Positions 9,207 through 19,602 of a DNA stretch of 64,000 bases are shown piece by piece. Below the pieces are notes generated by a model that was not told the DNA's origin, made no database searches, and saw nothing but the letters and a program-made list of their open reading frames with translations. The stretch lies in the NCBI GenBank assembly GCA_031254105.1, contig JAIRVB010000040.1:17970-81969 (forward strand). Direction: 5' to 3'. Position 1 is the first letter of the stretch. Each line of letters starts with the position of its first letter. Source of the DNA: Chitinispirillales bacterium. Lineage in GTDB: Bacteria; Fibrobacterota; Chitinivibrionia; Chitinivibrionales; Chitinispirillaceae. A program made the translations under genes and the position numbers.

Positions 9207-9235
9207 TTTAATCATTTCTACATTAATTAAAAAGT

Positions 9236-9252
9236 TGGCACGCAACTTGCAT
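9236..9252 (+). promoter_or_regulatory. Sigma-54 (-24/-12) promoter of groESL
   Basis: TTGGCACGCAACTTGCA matches the sigma-54 consensus (TGGCACG-N4-TTGCA) at every conserved base. The GG at 9237-9238 and the GC at 9249-9250 are 10 bases apart, as required. Transcription would start near 9262, leaving a leader of about 55 bases before the strong ribosome binding site TAGGAGGAG of groES. No CIRCE inverted repeat is seen. Activation would need an NtrC-type ATPase; one is encoded at 54480-55862. Confidence 0.85.
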
Positions 9253-9316
9253 CAAATTGGGCCAATCAATTTAGTTTGTATAATCAACTTAAACCTACTT
9301 TTAGGAGGAGATATAA

Positions 9317-9601
9317 ATGAATGTTAAACCGATGGAAGACCGGATCATACTCAAGTCTATGGAAGCTCAGGAGAAGACAAGCGGCGGTATCTACATCCCT
9401 GATAACGCTAAGGAAAAACCGCAGAAGGGCGAAGTGATCGCTGTAGGCCCCGGCAAAACCAACGACAAGGGTCAGAAAATCGAGATGACTCTCAAAAAAG
9501 GCGACAAGGTTCTCTATGGAAAATATGCGGGTACGGAGGTCACTATTGATGGTGAGGAGTATCTCATTGTGCGTGAGAGTGACGTGCTTGCTGTGATATA
9601 A
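9317..9601 (+). CDS. groES: Co-chaperonin GroES
   Basis: 94 aa, standard size. The N-terminus [13 protein letters not shown], the mobile-loop region [11 protein letters not shown] and the C-terminal [16 protein letters not shown] are typical. GroES caps the GroEL ring during ATP-driven folding in the cytoplasm. It has a strong ribosome binding site (AGGAGG, 9304-9309) and a sigma-54 promoter upstream. It is followed after an unusually long 208-base spacer full of hairpins by groEL. Confidence 0.98.
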   Translation: MNVKPMEDRIILKSMEAQEKTSGGIYIPDNAKEKPQKGEVIAVGPGKTNDKGQKIEMTLKKGDKVLYGKYAGTEVTIDGEEYLIVRESDVLAVI

Positions 9602-11441
<1,840 letters not shown>

Positions 11442-11463
11442 TAAGTAAGTAGTATAATCAAAA

Positions 11464-11484
11464 GAGGGGAGAAAATCTCCCCTC
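11464..11484 (+). terminator. Hairpin downstream of groEL
   Basis: A perfect 9-bp stem GAGGGGAGA / TCTCCCCTC closes a 3-base loop about 22 bases after the groEL stop. There is no T-run after it, so it may work as an RNA 3'-end stabiliser or a weak terminator. Confidence 0.55.
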
Positions 11485-11545
11485 AATCCTACCACAAACA
11501 GATTCAAATATTATTTACGCGCTCTATTTCACTACTGAGGTTTAC

Positions 11546-12106
11546 ATGGAAGATTCTAAGCTTAAGGAAGGGGGGAATGATAATAAACAAGAAAAAGTTG
11601 CAGAATTAATGATGAAAAATGTTGTAGACTTTGGTAAGTTTTCTTTTGAATTAGAAGAAAAGCGCGAACAAAGTTTAATAAATCAATCAAGTCAAATGAT
11701 AACCGCATTTTCTGTATTTACTATTGCATTGTATACTTTGCTTCCTGTTTTGATAAGTTGTTTAAATATTTCCATTGTACCCAAAATGTTATTTAGTGTT
11801 GGCATAATCTCAACATTATTACTTATAAGTCTTCTTTTGGCTTTACTTGCACAATGGCGATACAAGTATTCAACAATGCAAATTATTGATGAATTTTATA
11901 ACAGAGTGTATCAAGAGCATACAAATTATAAAACACAAGCACAATTTTATATACTATGGAAAGATCAAATACAAGATATCCATAAAAGCAAAAAAATAAA
12001 TAACGATAAAAGAGTAAAATTAGTAAAATGGTCTATATATGTATTTCTTATTTCAATGGGTACAGTAATTGTTTCAATTATAGCACTCATATTTATTCAT
12101 TTATAG
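11546..12106 (+). CDS. Three-span membrane protein of unknown function
   Basis: 186 aa with hydrophobic spans at about 52-72, 80-104 and 162-184. A charged N-terminal part contains the motif FELEEKREQSLINQSSQM, and a cytosolic loop between spans 2 and 3 contains IQDIHKSKKINNDKR. A good ribosome binding site (GAGG) precedes the ATG. The gene is much richer in A+T than groEL and dtd around it, which suggests transfer. It is followed 12 bases later by a 62-aa Gln/Asn-rich protein, apparently its partner. The layout resembles SLATT-like membrane effectors but I cannot assign it to that family. Confidence 0.75.
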   Translation: MEDSKLKEGGNDNKQEKVAELMMKNVVDFGKFSFELEEKREQSLINQSSQMITAFSVFTIALYTLLPVLISCLNISIVPKMLFSVGIISTLLLISLLLALLAQWRYKYSTMQIIDEFYNRVYQEHTNYKTQAQFYILWKDQIQDIHKSKKINNDKRVKLVKWSIYVFLISMGTVIVSIIALIFIHL

Positions 12107-12118
12107 GAGATTATCAAA

Positions 12119-12307
12119 ATGGCAGACAACCAACAAACTCAACAGAATCAATCTAGTCAACAATCGTTAAATCACACACCAAACACGAATAATTTAAACA
12201 TAATAAGCAATCCAATTGATAGCATTGCAAAACCCACTACGCTTCCAACACTGACAACAGAAGATGTTCATTCGAGTACATTATTTCAAACAAACCGGGA
12301 TGGATAA
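12119..12307 (+). CDS. Small Gln/Asn/Thr-rich protein, partner of the upstream membrane protein
   Basis: 62 aa, beginning MADNQQTQQNQSSQQS and rich in Gln, Asn, Thr and Ser, with no hydrophobic segment and little predicted structure. It has a clear ribosome binding site (AGGAG) just after the stop of the membrane-protein gene, and is followed by a strong hairpin, so the two form a tight bicistronic unit. Function unknown. The low-complexity composition makes similarity arguments unreliable. Confidence 0.65.
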   Translation: MADNQQTQQNQSSQQSLNHTPNTNNLNIISNPIDSIAKPTTLPTLTTEDVHSSTLFQTNRDG

Positions 12308-12317
12308 GTTATCGCAG

Positions 12318-12339
12318 GGGGCGGCTAGTGCGCCGCCCC
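12318..12339. terminator. Bidirectional hairpin terminator
   Basis: GGGGCGGC-N6-GCCGCCCC followed by GTTTGT on the plus strand. It lies between convergent genes ending at 12307 (plus) and 12353 (minus). Confidence 0.6.
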
Positions 12340-12352
12340 GTTTGTCATGCGT

Positions 12353-13120
12353 TTAAAACGCCCACCCAGCGGCAAGCGTAATCCTGAATCCGCCGACAAA
12401 TATATGGTTCGCGAAGAAATCGAACATATCGTCAAGATCGCTGTCTATATCTCCGCCAAATTTTTTGCCTAATTTAGTTCCTATGCCATCGCCCACACGA
12501 GTCGAAAAATCATATCCGGTTGACATTTCAATAATAAAGGAGTTTCTTATCAACCACCGGTACCCTGTCTTAAGGCCTAATTTTAAGTAACTTGCCGTCA
12601 TTGATAAGTCGACTAAATCTATTGCATTTTTACCATCCCGTTCGGTATAATAAAACCGTCCCTTTAACCCTGTTCCAAAAGTCCCATAACCTAAAGAACC
12701 GTTAAGAAAAAAACTTTTTCCAGTTGGATAAAGTCTGGCGTTGCTCTCAAAATTAAAAGATGAAAAGTTTTGTTTGAGCGAAAGTTCTTCGATAATACCT
12801 AAAGTAATATCATACATACTAGCCGAGTATCCCATTCCCGCCCCCAGATAAGCGAATCTTGCGCCCGCGCTGAAAAATGGGTTGATCTGCCGTTCGTACT
12901 GCAGTGCGAGACCAAAACCTGACGTGTTAAAACTATCATCCGTATGATCCCCAAACGACGCGATCCAATTCCCGATAATCGCAGGCCCAAAATCGTAGGT
13001 GACATAATTAAGCTTATCCGACGCCGGCGTATTACCAGCGAAAAACGCTACCGCCGCCGCACATAAAAACACGCGTGCCTTATTGCCTGAATGCCTGCCG
13101 TTTCCAATAAATGTTCCCAT
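12353..13120 (-). CDS. Outer-membrane beta-barrel protein
   Basis: 255 aa with a signal peptide (ARVFLCAAAVAFFAGNTPAS, cleavage near residue 34). Alternating hydrophobic/polar strands rich in Gly, Tyr and Phe follow, such as GFGLALQYERQINPFFSAGARFA and FLNGSLGYGTFGTGL, and the protein ends in a C-terminal aromatic (GWAF) as outer-membrane barrels do. No specific family is recognised; it is about the size of 8- to 10-strand barrels. It stands alone between a convergent hairpin and dtd. Confidence 0.72.
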   Translation of the reverse strand: MGTFIGNGRHSGNKARVFLCAAAVAFFAGNTPASDKLNYVTYDFGPAIIGNWIASFGDHTDDSFNTSGFGLALQYERQINPFFSAGARFAYLGAGMGYSASMYDITLGIIEELSLKQNFSSFNFESNARLYPTGKSFFLNGSLGYGTFGTGLKGRFYYTERDGKNAIDLVDLSMTASYLKLGLKTGYRWLIRNSFIIEMSTGYDFSTRVGDGIGTKLGKKFGGDIDSDLDDMFDFFANHIFVGGFRITLAAGWAF

Positions 13121-13245
13121 ATCCTGCTACACTCCCCGACTGTTTAATAATGTAAGAAATAAGTATAAACCCAAATTTAAAGATTATGGGACAAATCTAT
13201 GGAAGAAGCCGCGGTCAACCCGGCTTAATAGACAATCGGGATTAC

Positions 13246-13683
13246 TTATGAATTGATGATAACAGTCACCGGCCCGTCATTGACAAGCTGCACTTTCATA
13301 TCAGCGCCAAAAATTCCGGTTTCTACCTTCCGTATTTTTTCTCTAAGCTTTTTTACGAAATATTCATAAAGTTCACGTCCCTTTTGGCTGGGAGCGGCAT
13401 CGACAAAACTTGGGCGGCGCCCCTTTGAGCAATTGCCAAGCAGCGTAAATTGAGACACAACCAGCGCTTCCCCGCCGATATCGTTTACAGAAAGATTCAT
13501 CTTTCCACCGCTGTCGGAAAAGATACGCAGATCGGCGCATTTGACGGCTAAGAGATCCGCCGCGTCTTCGGCGTCATCCTTATGTACGCCGACAAGAAGC
13601 ATTAACCCTTTACCGATAGAACCTACCGTTTGTCCATCTACGGCTACGCTTGAACTCAGAACTCTTTGCGCTACGATAATCAT
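13246..13683 (-). CDS. dtd: D-aminoacyl-tRNA deacylase
   Basis: 145 aa, the standard size. The two family signatures are present: [17 protein letters not shown] (SQFTL, substrate site) and [11 protein letters not shown] at the C-terminus (GPVT, the cis Gly-Pro motif region). The enzyme hydrolyses D-amino acids, and glycine mischarged on tRNA-Ala, from tRNA. The start is an ATG directly before a TACAATGTACAAATTACAA-type repeat. Confidence 0.95.
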   Translation of the reverse strand: MIIVAQRVLSSSVAVDGQTVGSIGKGLMLLVGVHKDDAEDAADLLAVKCADLRIFSDSGGKMNLSVNDIGGEALVVSQFTLLGNCSKGRRPSFVDAAPSQKGRELYEYFVKKLREKIRKVETGIFGADMKVQLVNDGPVTVIINS

Positions 13684-13745
13684 GAATTATAAATTACAAT
13701 GTACAATGTACAAATTACAAATAAAATCAAATTCAAAACATTAAA
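13684..13745. repeat. Word-iterated TACAATG/TACAAAT intergenic repeat
   Basis: The words TTACAA, ATGTACA and CAAAT are iterated here. The same words build the inverted repeat at 62842-62966 between two tRNA genes, so this is a dispersed family. Confidence 0.6.
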
Positions 13746-13837
13746 AACGCTTTTACTCACGTTTACACTATTTTATTATACCATTTATTTGTAAATTGTA
13801 AAATATTAGAGATCTTCACGCGCAGGTATACTCATTA

Positions 13838-15706
13838 CTAAAAGTTTTCGAGATAGAGATTAAATTTTTGTTTTCCCTGAGGGATCTGGATTCCATAATC
13901 AAGCCGTACCTTTCCCTGCGGGAGCGCAAAAATAAGTCCCGGCCCTGCCGCGGTGCGCAGATCGCTCATATTTAAAACACCCGGTCTTCTCCACGCGTAT
14001 CCGGTGTTAACAAACAATGCTCCTTGAAACCGCCAATAGAGAGGTATTCGCAGCTCAAACGGGGTAAATACAAGCACAGCTCCCGCTCCCCTTGGCCGTC
14101 CTGATTCATCTTTAGGCATAAGCTCTGTTGCGCTAAAACCGCTTATTGGCGAAATTGAGTCAAAACCAAGCCAAAACCGCTCCTGAACCGGAAGCAGACC
14201 GCTTGTAGATCCATACCCAGCCCCAAACGCACCCTGGGCGCGAACAACCGCGGTTATGCCCGCAAGTAGCGGATATTGCAAACGCAAACTTGACATAATC
14301 GTATAAAACTGATTCGTTTGAGTTAAAAAAGGCCCGGCCAGCTCCCCGTTTATCTCCGCAGCCCATCCAAGAGAGGTTACGTCTGTGTGACCAAAACGCA
14401 GCTGAGCGCCTAAAGCGTAGGTATCCCTCATTGGTTGCCATGGGTAAAGGGGTGTAGGCGGATCGGTAGTGATACTTGAGGTGTGTTCAGCGCGGACAAA
14501 AAATCTCCAATTGTACCATTTGTCATCAGGTTTATCAAAAGCGGCTATGCGGCCTCCCCAAAATACCCCATCATAATCAGATTGCAGACGCCGCTCTCCG
14601 TAGATACGCGCGGAACCATCCGCAAAATTACCAAAAAGATGTGGATAAACATAGTTTAGCTCCCCTCCCCTGTCCCAGTGAGAATACCTGCCACGCACGG
14701 ATATTCTGTGGCCAAGGCCAAAGAGATTGCGGTACAGGAGTTCAAGATCGATAAACCATCCTTGATACGCGCCGTAACCCGCAGCTACCTGCACCGCCGC
14801 CATATCTTTTTCGGTAACAATAACCGCTATCTGAGCGTCAACCGTATCAAGCTCTTCAGGTGATTCAAGCGTGTCAACCGGTATAATAAACACGGAAGAA
14901 AAAAGGTCTGTTGATAAAAGCCGCTTCCTGCTTCTTTCAATCAAACGCGGTGTTATAATCTGCCCCTTGTCAAACACAAGATCACGCTCTACGATTTTTG
15001 GCCTGACACGCTTCAAACCAAAAATTTCAACGCCTCCCATGGCTGCCAAAGGCCCTTTGCGTACAATGTAACTCACCTCCCCGTGCGGCTCACCGGAAGT
15101 TTGAGCGGGAAAATCTATATGATAAATCACCGATGCGAACTGGTGACCTTGATCGTGCAGTGCGTTAAGAAGCCGTATGCGGCCCATCTCTATTAAGGAG
15201 GAATCCAATGGGCTGCCCGGCAGAATTCCCGCGATTTCGCTATAAAAATTCTCATTTTGAAAATCCGAACTAAAAAAACGAAGCGAGCTGATAGTGTAGC
15301 GCGGGCCTTCGGAAACATTTAATGTGATGTAAACTTTGCGGTTTTGCATATCACGGCGCAAACTGTGAACTTTGACAGATATACGGTGCCACCCCTTAAA
15401 ACGATATAAAGCTTCTATGGATTGAATATCATTAATAAGCCTGTTTTCATTAAATTCTCTTTTTTTGAAAATTCCCGATGGCTGCAGTCTCATTGAATTT
15501 AAAAGTTCGCGGTTTGTCAAAGAATAATTGCCTCTGAAGCGGATTTCACCAACTGAAAAGCGCTGTTCCTGAGCTTGAGAGAGGGAAAATAACGCAGAAA
15601 TAATAATGCAGAATGCAGAAATATAAGACAAAATAAACGTTTGGAGCTCGTTTACTATTTTTGTGAAATTACGCGCTGATATTTTTTTAATTTCCGCATT
15701 TCGCAT
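13838..15706 (-). CDS. BamA/TamA-like outer-membrane protein with POTRA domains
   Basis: Up to 622 aa. After a signal peptide there are about three POTRA-like repeats: VGEIRFRGNYSLTNREL, then a second starting near PRYTISSLRFFSS and a third near LAAMGGVEIFGLKRV. A C-terminal 16-strand-type barrel ends in LDYGIQIPQGKQKFNLYLENF, with a terminal Phe. Barrel-region strands such as YGAYQGWFIDLELLYRNLFGLGHRIS fit the Omp85 superfamily. It is shorter than BamA (about 800 aa, five POTRAs) and closer to TamA, so its role is assembly or translocation at the outer membrane rather than certain BamA function. The start is uncertain: the ATG at 15706 gives an unusually long 49-residue leader, and a TTG further in would give a normal signal peptide. 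The hydrophobic core is encoded by a dispersed repeat. Confidence 0.85.
   Translation of the reverse strand: MRNAEIKKISARNFTKIVNELQTFILSYISAFCIIISALFSLSQAQEQRFSVGEIRFRGNYSLTNRELLNSMRLQPSGIFKKREFNENRLINDIQSIEALYRFKGWHRISVKVHSLRRDMQNRKVYITLNVSEGPRYTISSLRFFSSDFQNENFYSEIAGILPGSPLDSSLIEMGRIRLLNALHDQGHQFASVIYHIDFPAQTSGEPHGEVSYIVRKGPLAAMGGVEIFGLKRVRPKIVERDLVFDKGQIITPRLIERSRKRLLSTDLFSSVFIIPVDTLESPEELDTVDAQIAVIVTEKDMAAVQVAAGYGAYQGWFIDLELLYRNLFGLGHRISVRGRYSHWDRGGELNYVYPHLFGNFADGSARIYGERRLQSDYDGVFWGGRIAAFDKPDDKWYNWRFFVRAEHTSSITTDPPTPLYPWQPMRDTYALGAQLRFGHTDVTSLGWAAEINGELAGPFLTQTNQFYTIMSSLRLQYPLLAGITAVVRAQGAFGAGYGSTSGLLPVQERFWLGFDSISPISGFSATELMPKDESGRPRGAGAVLVFTPFELRIPLYWRFQGALFVNTGYAWRRPGVLNMSDLRTAAGPGLIFALPQGKVRLDYGIQIPQGKQKFNLYLENF
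15592..15622 (-). repeat. Copy of the TTTCTGCATT intergenic repeat inside a signal-peptide coding region
   Basis: On the minus strand the words ATTTCTGCATT-CTGCATT-ATT-ATTTCTGC match the intergenic copies at 30336-30368 and 54389-54420 almost base for base. Here they are translated as ISAFCIIIS, the hydrophobic core of the signal peptide of the BamA/TamA-like protein. Confidence 0.75.
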
Positions 15707-15715
15707 TCCGCATTA

Positions 15716-16030
15716 TTATTTTCGCGTTATCCTTTCCGAGTGCACTTTGTTTTTAAGCTGAGCTGCAATTCTGTCAATGCGGCTCTTAGTGTTTTGCACA
15801 ATGGAATCCAAGCTTCGTTCAAGCTGATCCGCGGATTTACCTTCGAGATTGCGTTTAAGCTCAGCTACTGCGTAATCCAGTTCAACGCTGCTTTCATTAG
15901 CCGCCTGACGCGTCGCGTCGCTTATTTTTTTGGCCCTGAGCGCGCATTTTCGTCTTATTATTATATACACGATTGCAAATAAGGTGAAAAACGAAGCAGC
16001 TAAACAGTGCGATTTTTTTATTCCCAACAT
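15716..16030 (-). CDS. Membrane-anchored coiled-coil protein of unknown function
   Basis: 104 aa from the ATG at 16030, chosen because AAGGAG lies 8 bases upstream; the longer reading has no such site. One membrane span (about residues 8-28, ending in basic RRK) is followed by a helical charged region (VAELKRNLEGKSADQLERSLDSIVQ). It resembles YtxH-like small anchored proteins in layout only. It lies 9 bases before the BamA/TamA-like start on the same strand, so the two are probably co-transcribed. Confidence 0.6.
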   Translation of the reverse strand: MLGIKKSHCLAASFFTLFAIVYIIIRRKCALRAKKISDATRQAANESSVELDYAVAELKRNLEGKSADQLERSLDSIVQNTKSRIDRIAAQLKNKVHSERITRK

Positions 16031-16410
16031 GGAAGCGCTCCTTTTTAAGTTCAATACATAAATCTATTTTCAGAATTTTTCTCCGCTTAAATTTATCGTT
16101 AAAAAAAGAAGCAACTCTTATACCAGTGGATGTGGAAAGGTTGCGTTTGCGGAAGGATAGGTCAAAAATTTTTACCGTTTTGCAAAGAATAAAATTTACG
16201 AAATATTCCAATCTTAAAAAAATTCCTGTCATGCCGCAGCCATAATATATTTTGATTATTCCACGTTAAAAACTTTCAGGCATCTTTCATAACCATAGTT
16301 CAGTTTTTACTACCGTTAATATTCATGATATGCAATTCTGCACATCACACATTTTTATTTCGGCAAATAGTATCTTGATATTAGCGCAGTCTTATAAAAA
16401 AGGGGTTATT
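16031..16410. other. Non-coding stretch before the Rpn gene
   Basis: About 380 AT-rich bases holding divergent upstream regions of the coiled-coil protein and the Rpn-family gene. I see no convincing gene, repeat or structured RNA. Confidence 0.4.
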
Positions 16411-17238
16411 ATGCCAATAAAATATCTCGACCCTAAAAACGATCTCACCTTCAAACGGATATTCGGCGAACACAAACATTTGTGTATGAGCTTGCTCAAC
16501 AATTTATTGAAGTTTGAGGGCAGTGATAAAATAGAGTCATTGGAATATCAAACCCCTGAAATGCTTCCTGAGTTGGAACTGTTAAAATATTCAATAGTAG
16601 ATGTAAAATGTGTAGATGGTAAAGGAAGAGCCTTTATTGTTGAAATGCAATTATACTGGTCGAATTCTTTCAGAGCGAGAGCGCTTTTGAATACGGCTAA
16701 AGCATATTCCCGCCAACTTGACAGCGCAAAGAAATATAGTGATTTGAGTCCGGTTTTTTCGTTATGTTTAGTAAATGATATTATAGAAAATACGGAAGAA
16801 TTTTCCGATAAATACTATTGGGAATACGGTATAAGAGAAAAGTATCACGATAAATATATTCCCGGTCTTGATTTTGTATTTATAGAGCTTCCAAAGTTCA
16901 AGCCTGCAAGTTCTACAGAAAAGAGCATGTTTGACCTGTGGCTGCAACTACTCACTCAGATAGATGAATCCAAAGGCGGAGAAATCCCGCAGGAATTGTT
17001 TACAAACGATGAGACCAGAGAAGCGATAAAATATTTGAAAGAGGAAGCATATACCAAAGCTCAATTAGAAGCGTATGATCAGTTCCGAGACGCGAATATG
17101 AGAGAGTTGTCTGCATTGCATGATGCCAGAGAAGAAGGCATTGAAATAGGCGAGAAAAATGGCGCTAAAAAGCTGGCGGAGCTCATTGAAAAAGGGATTC
17201 CTTTGCAAGAAGCGATGAAAAAGCTTGGGATTAATTAA
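16411..17238 (+). CDS. Rpn-family (PD-(D/E)XK) recombination-promoting nuclease / putative transposase
   Basis: 275 aa from the ATG at 16411, which has an AAAAGGGG site upstream and starts with the family motif YLDPKNDLTFKRIFG. The nuclease core shows SIVDVKCVDGKGRAFIVEMQ, where the Asp and the Glu-x-Gln are the usual metal-binding residues. The C-terminus is a charged helix ending GAKKLAELIEKGIPLQEAMKKLGIN, the hallmark tail of the family. Rpn proteins are DNA endonucleases that promote RecA-independent recombination and are commonly multi-copy. A decayed relative lies at 4290-4554. Intact and probably expressed. Confidence 0.88.
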   Translation: MPIKYLDPKNDLTFKRIFGEHKHLCMSLLNNLLKFEGSDKIESLEYQTPEMLPELELLKYSIVDVKCVDGKGRAFIVEMQLYWSNSFRARALLNTAKAYSRQLDSAKKYSDLSPVFSLCLVNDIIENTEEFSDKYYWEYGIREKYHDKYIPGLDFVFIELPKFKPASSTEKSMFDLWLQLLTQIDESKGGEIPQELFTNDETREAIKYLKEEAYTKAQLEAYDQFRDANMRELSALHDAREEGIEIGEKNGAKKLAELIEKGIPLQEAMKKLGIN

Positions 17239-17286
17239 ATGAAATAACTAAAGCAGCCGGAAATTATAAATTTGCACCACAATTGG

Positions 17287-18417
17287 CTATTCCGCCGCTT
17301 CTTTTATTACTTCCACAATCTTTTGGCTCGTTGTACCATCTCCGTAAGGGTTTACCGCATTGGCCATATCTGAAAATGTTTTCTCGTTATTCAAGAGTTC
17401 TTCCATTGTAAGAACAAGATTTTCATATTTAGTACCGACAAGTTTTGCGGTTCCCGCTTCTATTCCTTCTTGCCGCTCTGTTACATCCCGCATTACCAAT
17501 ACCGGTTTGCCAAGCGCAGGCGCCTCTTCCTGTATGCCGCCAGAATCGGTAAGAACAAAATAGCATTTTTCCATAAGCCATATAAGGTACGGATAATCTA
17601 ACGGCTCTATAAGATGGACATTGGTAATATCCTTTAATATCCTATTTACCGGTTCACGGACATTTGGGTTAAAGTGCATAGGATAGACGAATTGAACATC
17701 TTTGTAAACATTGGCGATATATGCAATAGCGCTGCAAATATTTTCAAAACTATCTCCAAAATTTTCACGTCTATGGCCGGTTACCAAAATTATTCTATTG
17801 GAAAAATCAAGAAAGGAAAAGTATTTTTTATATTTGTCGGTATTTTCGTTTTTGATAATATCCAGTCCAAGATGCAAAGCGTCTATAACGGTGTTGCCAA
17901 CCATATACACATTTTTCGTTATACCCTCACTTTTCAAATTTTCGACCGCTTTACTAGTAGGGGCAAAATGATAATCCGCAATATGGCCGGTAATGATACG
18001 GTTTATCTCTTCCGGAAACGGCGAATATTTACAACCGCTCCTCAAACCGGCTTCAAGATGCGCCACGGGAATCTGCTTATAAAAACTGGCCAAAGCACCT
18101 ACCATGACCGATGTTGTATCGCCTTGCACAAAAACTATATCCGGCTTTGTTTGTTCAAAAACATCTTTTAAACCAGACAAACATAAAGCCGTTATATCAA
18201 ATAACGTTTGATTGGGTGACATGAGATTTAAATCATAATCACTGACTATATCAAAAAACGCATTTGTCTGATCTAACATTTGACGATGCTGACCGGTAAG
18301 GCAAATTTTTACATCAAAACAATCCGGGGTTTTCTGAAACTCCTTAATAAGCGGAGCCATTTTTATGGCTTCGGGACGGGTTCCGTAGATAAAGAGTATT
18401 TTGTTAATATCAGGCAT
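17287..18417 (-). CDS. wecB: UDP-N-acetylglucosamine 2-epimerase (non-hydrolysing)
   Basis: 376 aa, full length. FIYGTRPEAIKMAPLI at the N-terminus, GQHRQMLD, VQGDTTSV, HLEAGLRSG, FPEEINRIITGH and TDSGGIQEEAP are all family signatures. It interconverts UDP-GlcNAc and UDP-ManNAc in the cytoplasm, supplying ManNAc for surface polysaccharide. Its start overlaps the stop of the glycosyltransferase gene by one base (TAATG), so the pair is translationally coupled. It is the last gene of the minus-strand glycan cluster. Confidence 0.96.
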   Translation of the reverse strand: MPDINKILFIYGTRPEAIKMAPLIKEFQKTPDCFDVKICLTGQHRQMLDQTNAFFDIVSDYDLNLMSPNQTLFDITALCLSGLKDVFEQTKPDIVFVQGDTTSVMVGALASFYKQIPVAHLEAGLRSGCKYSPFPEEINRIITGHIADYHFAPTSKAVENLKSEGITKNVYMVGNTVIDALHLGLDIIKNENTDKYKKYFSFLDFSNRIILVTGHRRENFGDSFENICSAIAYIANVYKDVQFVYPMHFNPNVREPVNRILKDITNVHLIEPLDYPYLIWLMEKCYFVLTDSGGIQEEAPALGKPVLVMRDVTERQEGIEAGTAKLVGTKYENLVLTMEELLNNEKTFSDMANAVNPYGDGTTSQKIVEVIKEAAE

Positions 18418-19574
18418 TACATGTTAATCCACAATTGAAGCTCTTGTTTTGTCATAACAAACGGGCAGTCTGCATCACTAAGCTGTTCAATTATCGTGTC
18501 CGGTTGCGCATGGGCAACAATTATTAGTGTGTTATCCTTAATCTCTGAGAGTTCTGCGAAAGAAAGACATCTTATACCGTTCATAATATCTTTACAATGT
18601 TTTATACTGTCATTATCAGCAAAAAAATCAACTTTTATGTTAAGTATGTTTAATAAATAATAGAGTTTCAGACCATAAACACCAACACAAAAAATACACA
18701 GTTTACAACTGTTTCCGTGTGTTGTCTTTAAAATAAACTGCTCTGCTGCTATACGTTTAGATTCAATCATCGGGACAGCTTCTTCAATCAGTATTTCTAT
18801 TTTTCTTAAAGCAAATTTTCTTTTTTTACTATCCTGAATTATTGTGGCAAATGTTAGCGCTTGCAAATACGCCTCTATTTTAGTTTCGTTGGAGAAGCGT
18901 TTATGTTTTTCCGCTTCTTCCAATATGAAGTCCATCGTGCCTCTGTAAACATCTATTCGACGGGTAACTGTAAGTGATTTATTATGCCATCGATAAATAT
19001 AAAGATTTTCATTCATTTTTTTAAAATTAAAATGCTCGTATGCTCTAATCCAAAAATCAAGGTCTTCCAACAGGAAACGATTGGTGTTAAATCCATTGAG
19101 CCTGTGATGAACCGTATTCTTATACAAAAAGCAAGCTCCTATTGTATTTCCGACCAATAGCCTTTCCGGCAATCCTTTTTCGCAATAGAATACATTGCCA
19201 TCCTCATTAACCATGTCGTAATCAGCGTAAACAATATCTGCATCTTTATGCGAAGTAATGCAGCTTACCATTCTCTCTATGGCGTTTTCTTTATATTGAT
19301 TGTCATCTGATGTCCATGTAAAATATTCTCCTTTTGCTTCGCTGAATCCGGTGTTTAAAGCAGCGGGCAATTTTTGATTTTTGTCATGTTTTAATAATCT
19401 AACTCTTGAGTCCTGCTTTACGAATGTTTCAACTATTTCGCATACATTGTTTGTGGAACCGTCATCTACTATTATTAGTTCGATGTTTTTATAGGTTTGG
19501 TTTAGGCAGCTATTGATGGAATCGGCTATGTATTGCGTACCGTTGTAGGTTGGGAGGATTATGGAGACTTTCAT
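18417..19574 (-). CDS. Family 2 glycosyltransferase with a C-terminal Rossmann-like extension
   Basis: 385 aa. The GT-A domain starts MKVSIILPTYNGTQYI and shows NIELIIVDDGSTNN, FTWTSDDNQY (the DxD-type site) and the acceptor-region motif LLEDLDFWIRAYEHF. After about residue 285 a second small alpha/beta domain follows (CKLCIFCVGVYGLKLYYLL, VDFFADND, TLIIVAHAQ). This resembles the nucleotide-sugar-like C-terminal domains that follow some capsule glycosyltransferases. It transfers a sugar during repeat-unit assembly, donor unknown. Confidence 0.88.
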   Translation of the reverse strand: MKVSIILPTYNGTQYIADSINSCLNQTYKNIELIIVDDGSTNNVCEIVETFVKQDSRVRLLKHDKNQKLPAALNTGFSEAKGEYFTWTSDDNQYKENAIERMVSCITSHKDADIVYADYDMVNEDGNVFYCEKGLPERLLVGNTIGACFLYKNTVHHRLNGFNTNRFLLEDLDFWIRAYEHFNFKKMNENLYIYRWHNKSLTVTRRIDVYRGTMDFILEEAEKHKRFSNETKIEAYLQALTFATIIQDSKKRKFALRKIEILIEEAVPMIESKRIAAEQFILKTTHGNSCKLCIFCVGVYGLKLYYLLNILNIKVDFFADNDSIKHCKDIMNGIRCLSFAELSEIKDNTLIIVAHAQPDTIIEQLSDADCPFVMTKQELQLWINM

Positions 19575-19602
19575 TTGTTAAGCCTTTTGGAGTTAGATTA
19601 GA

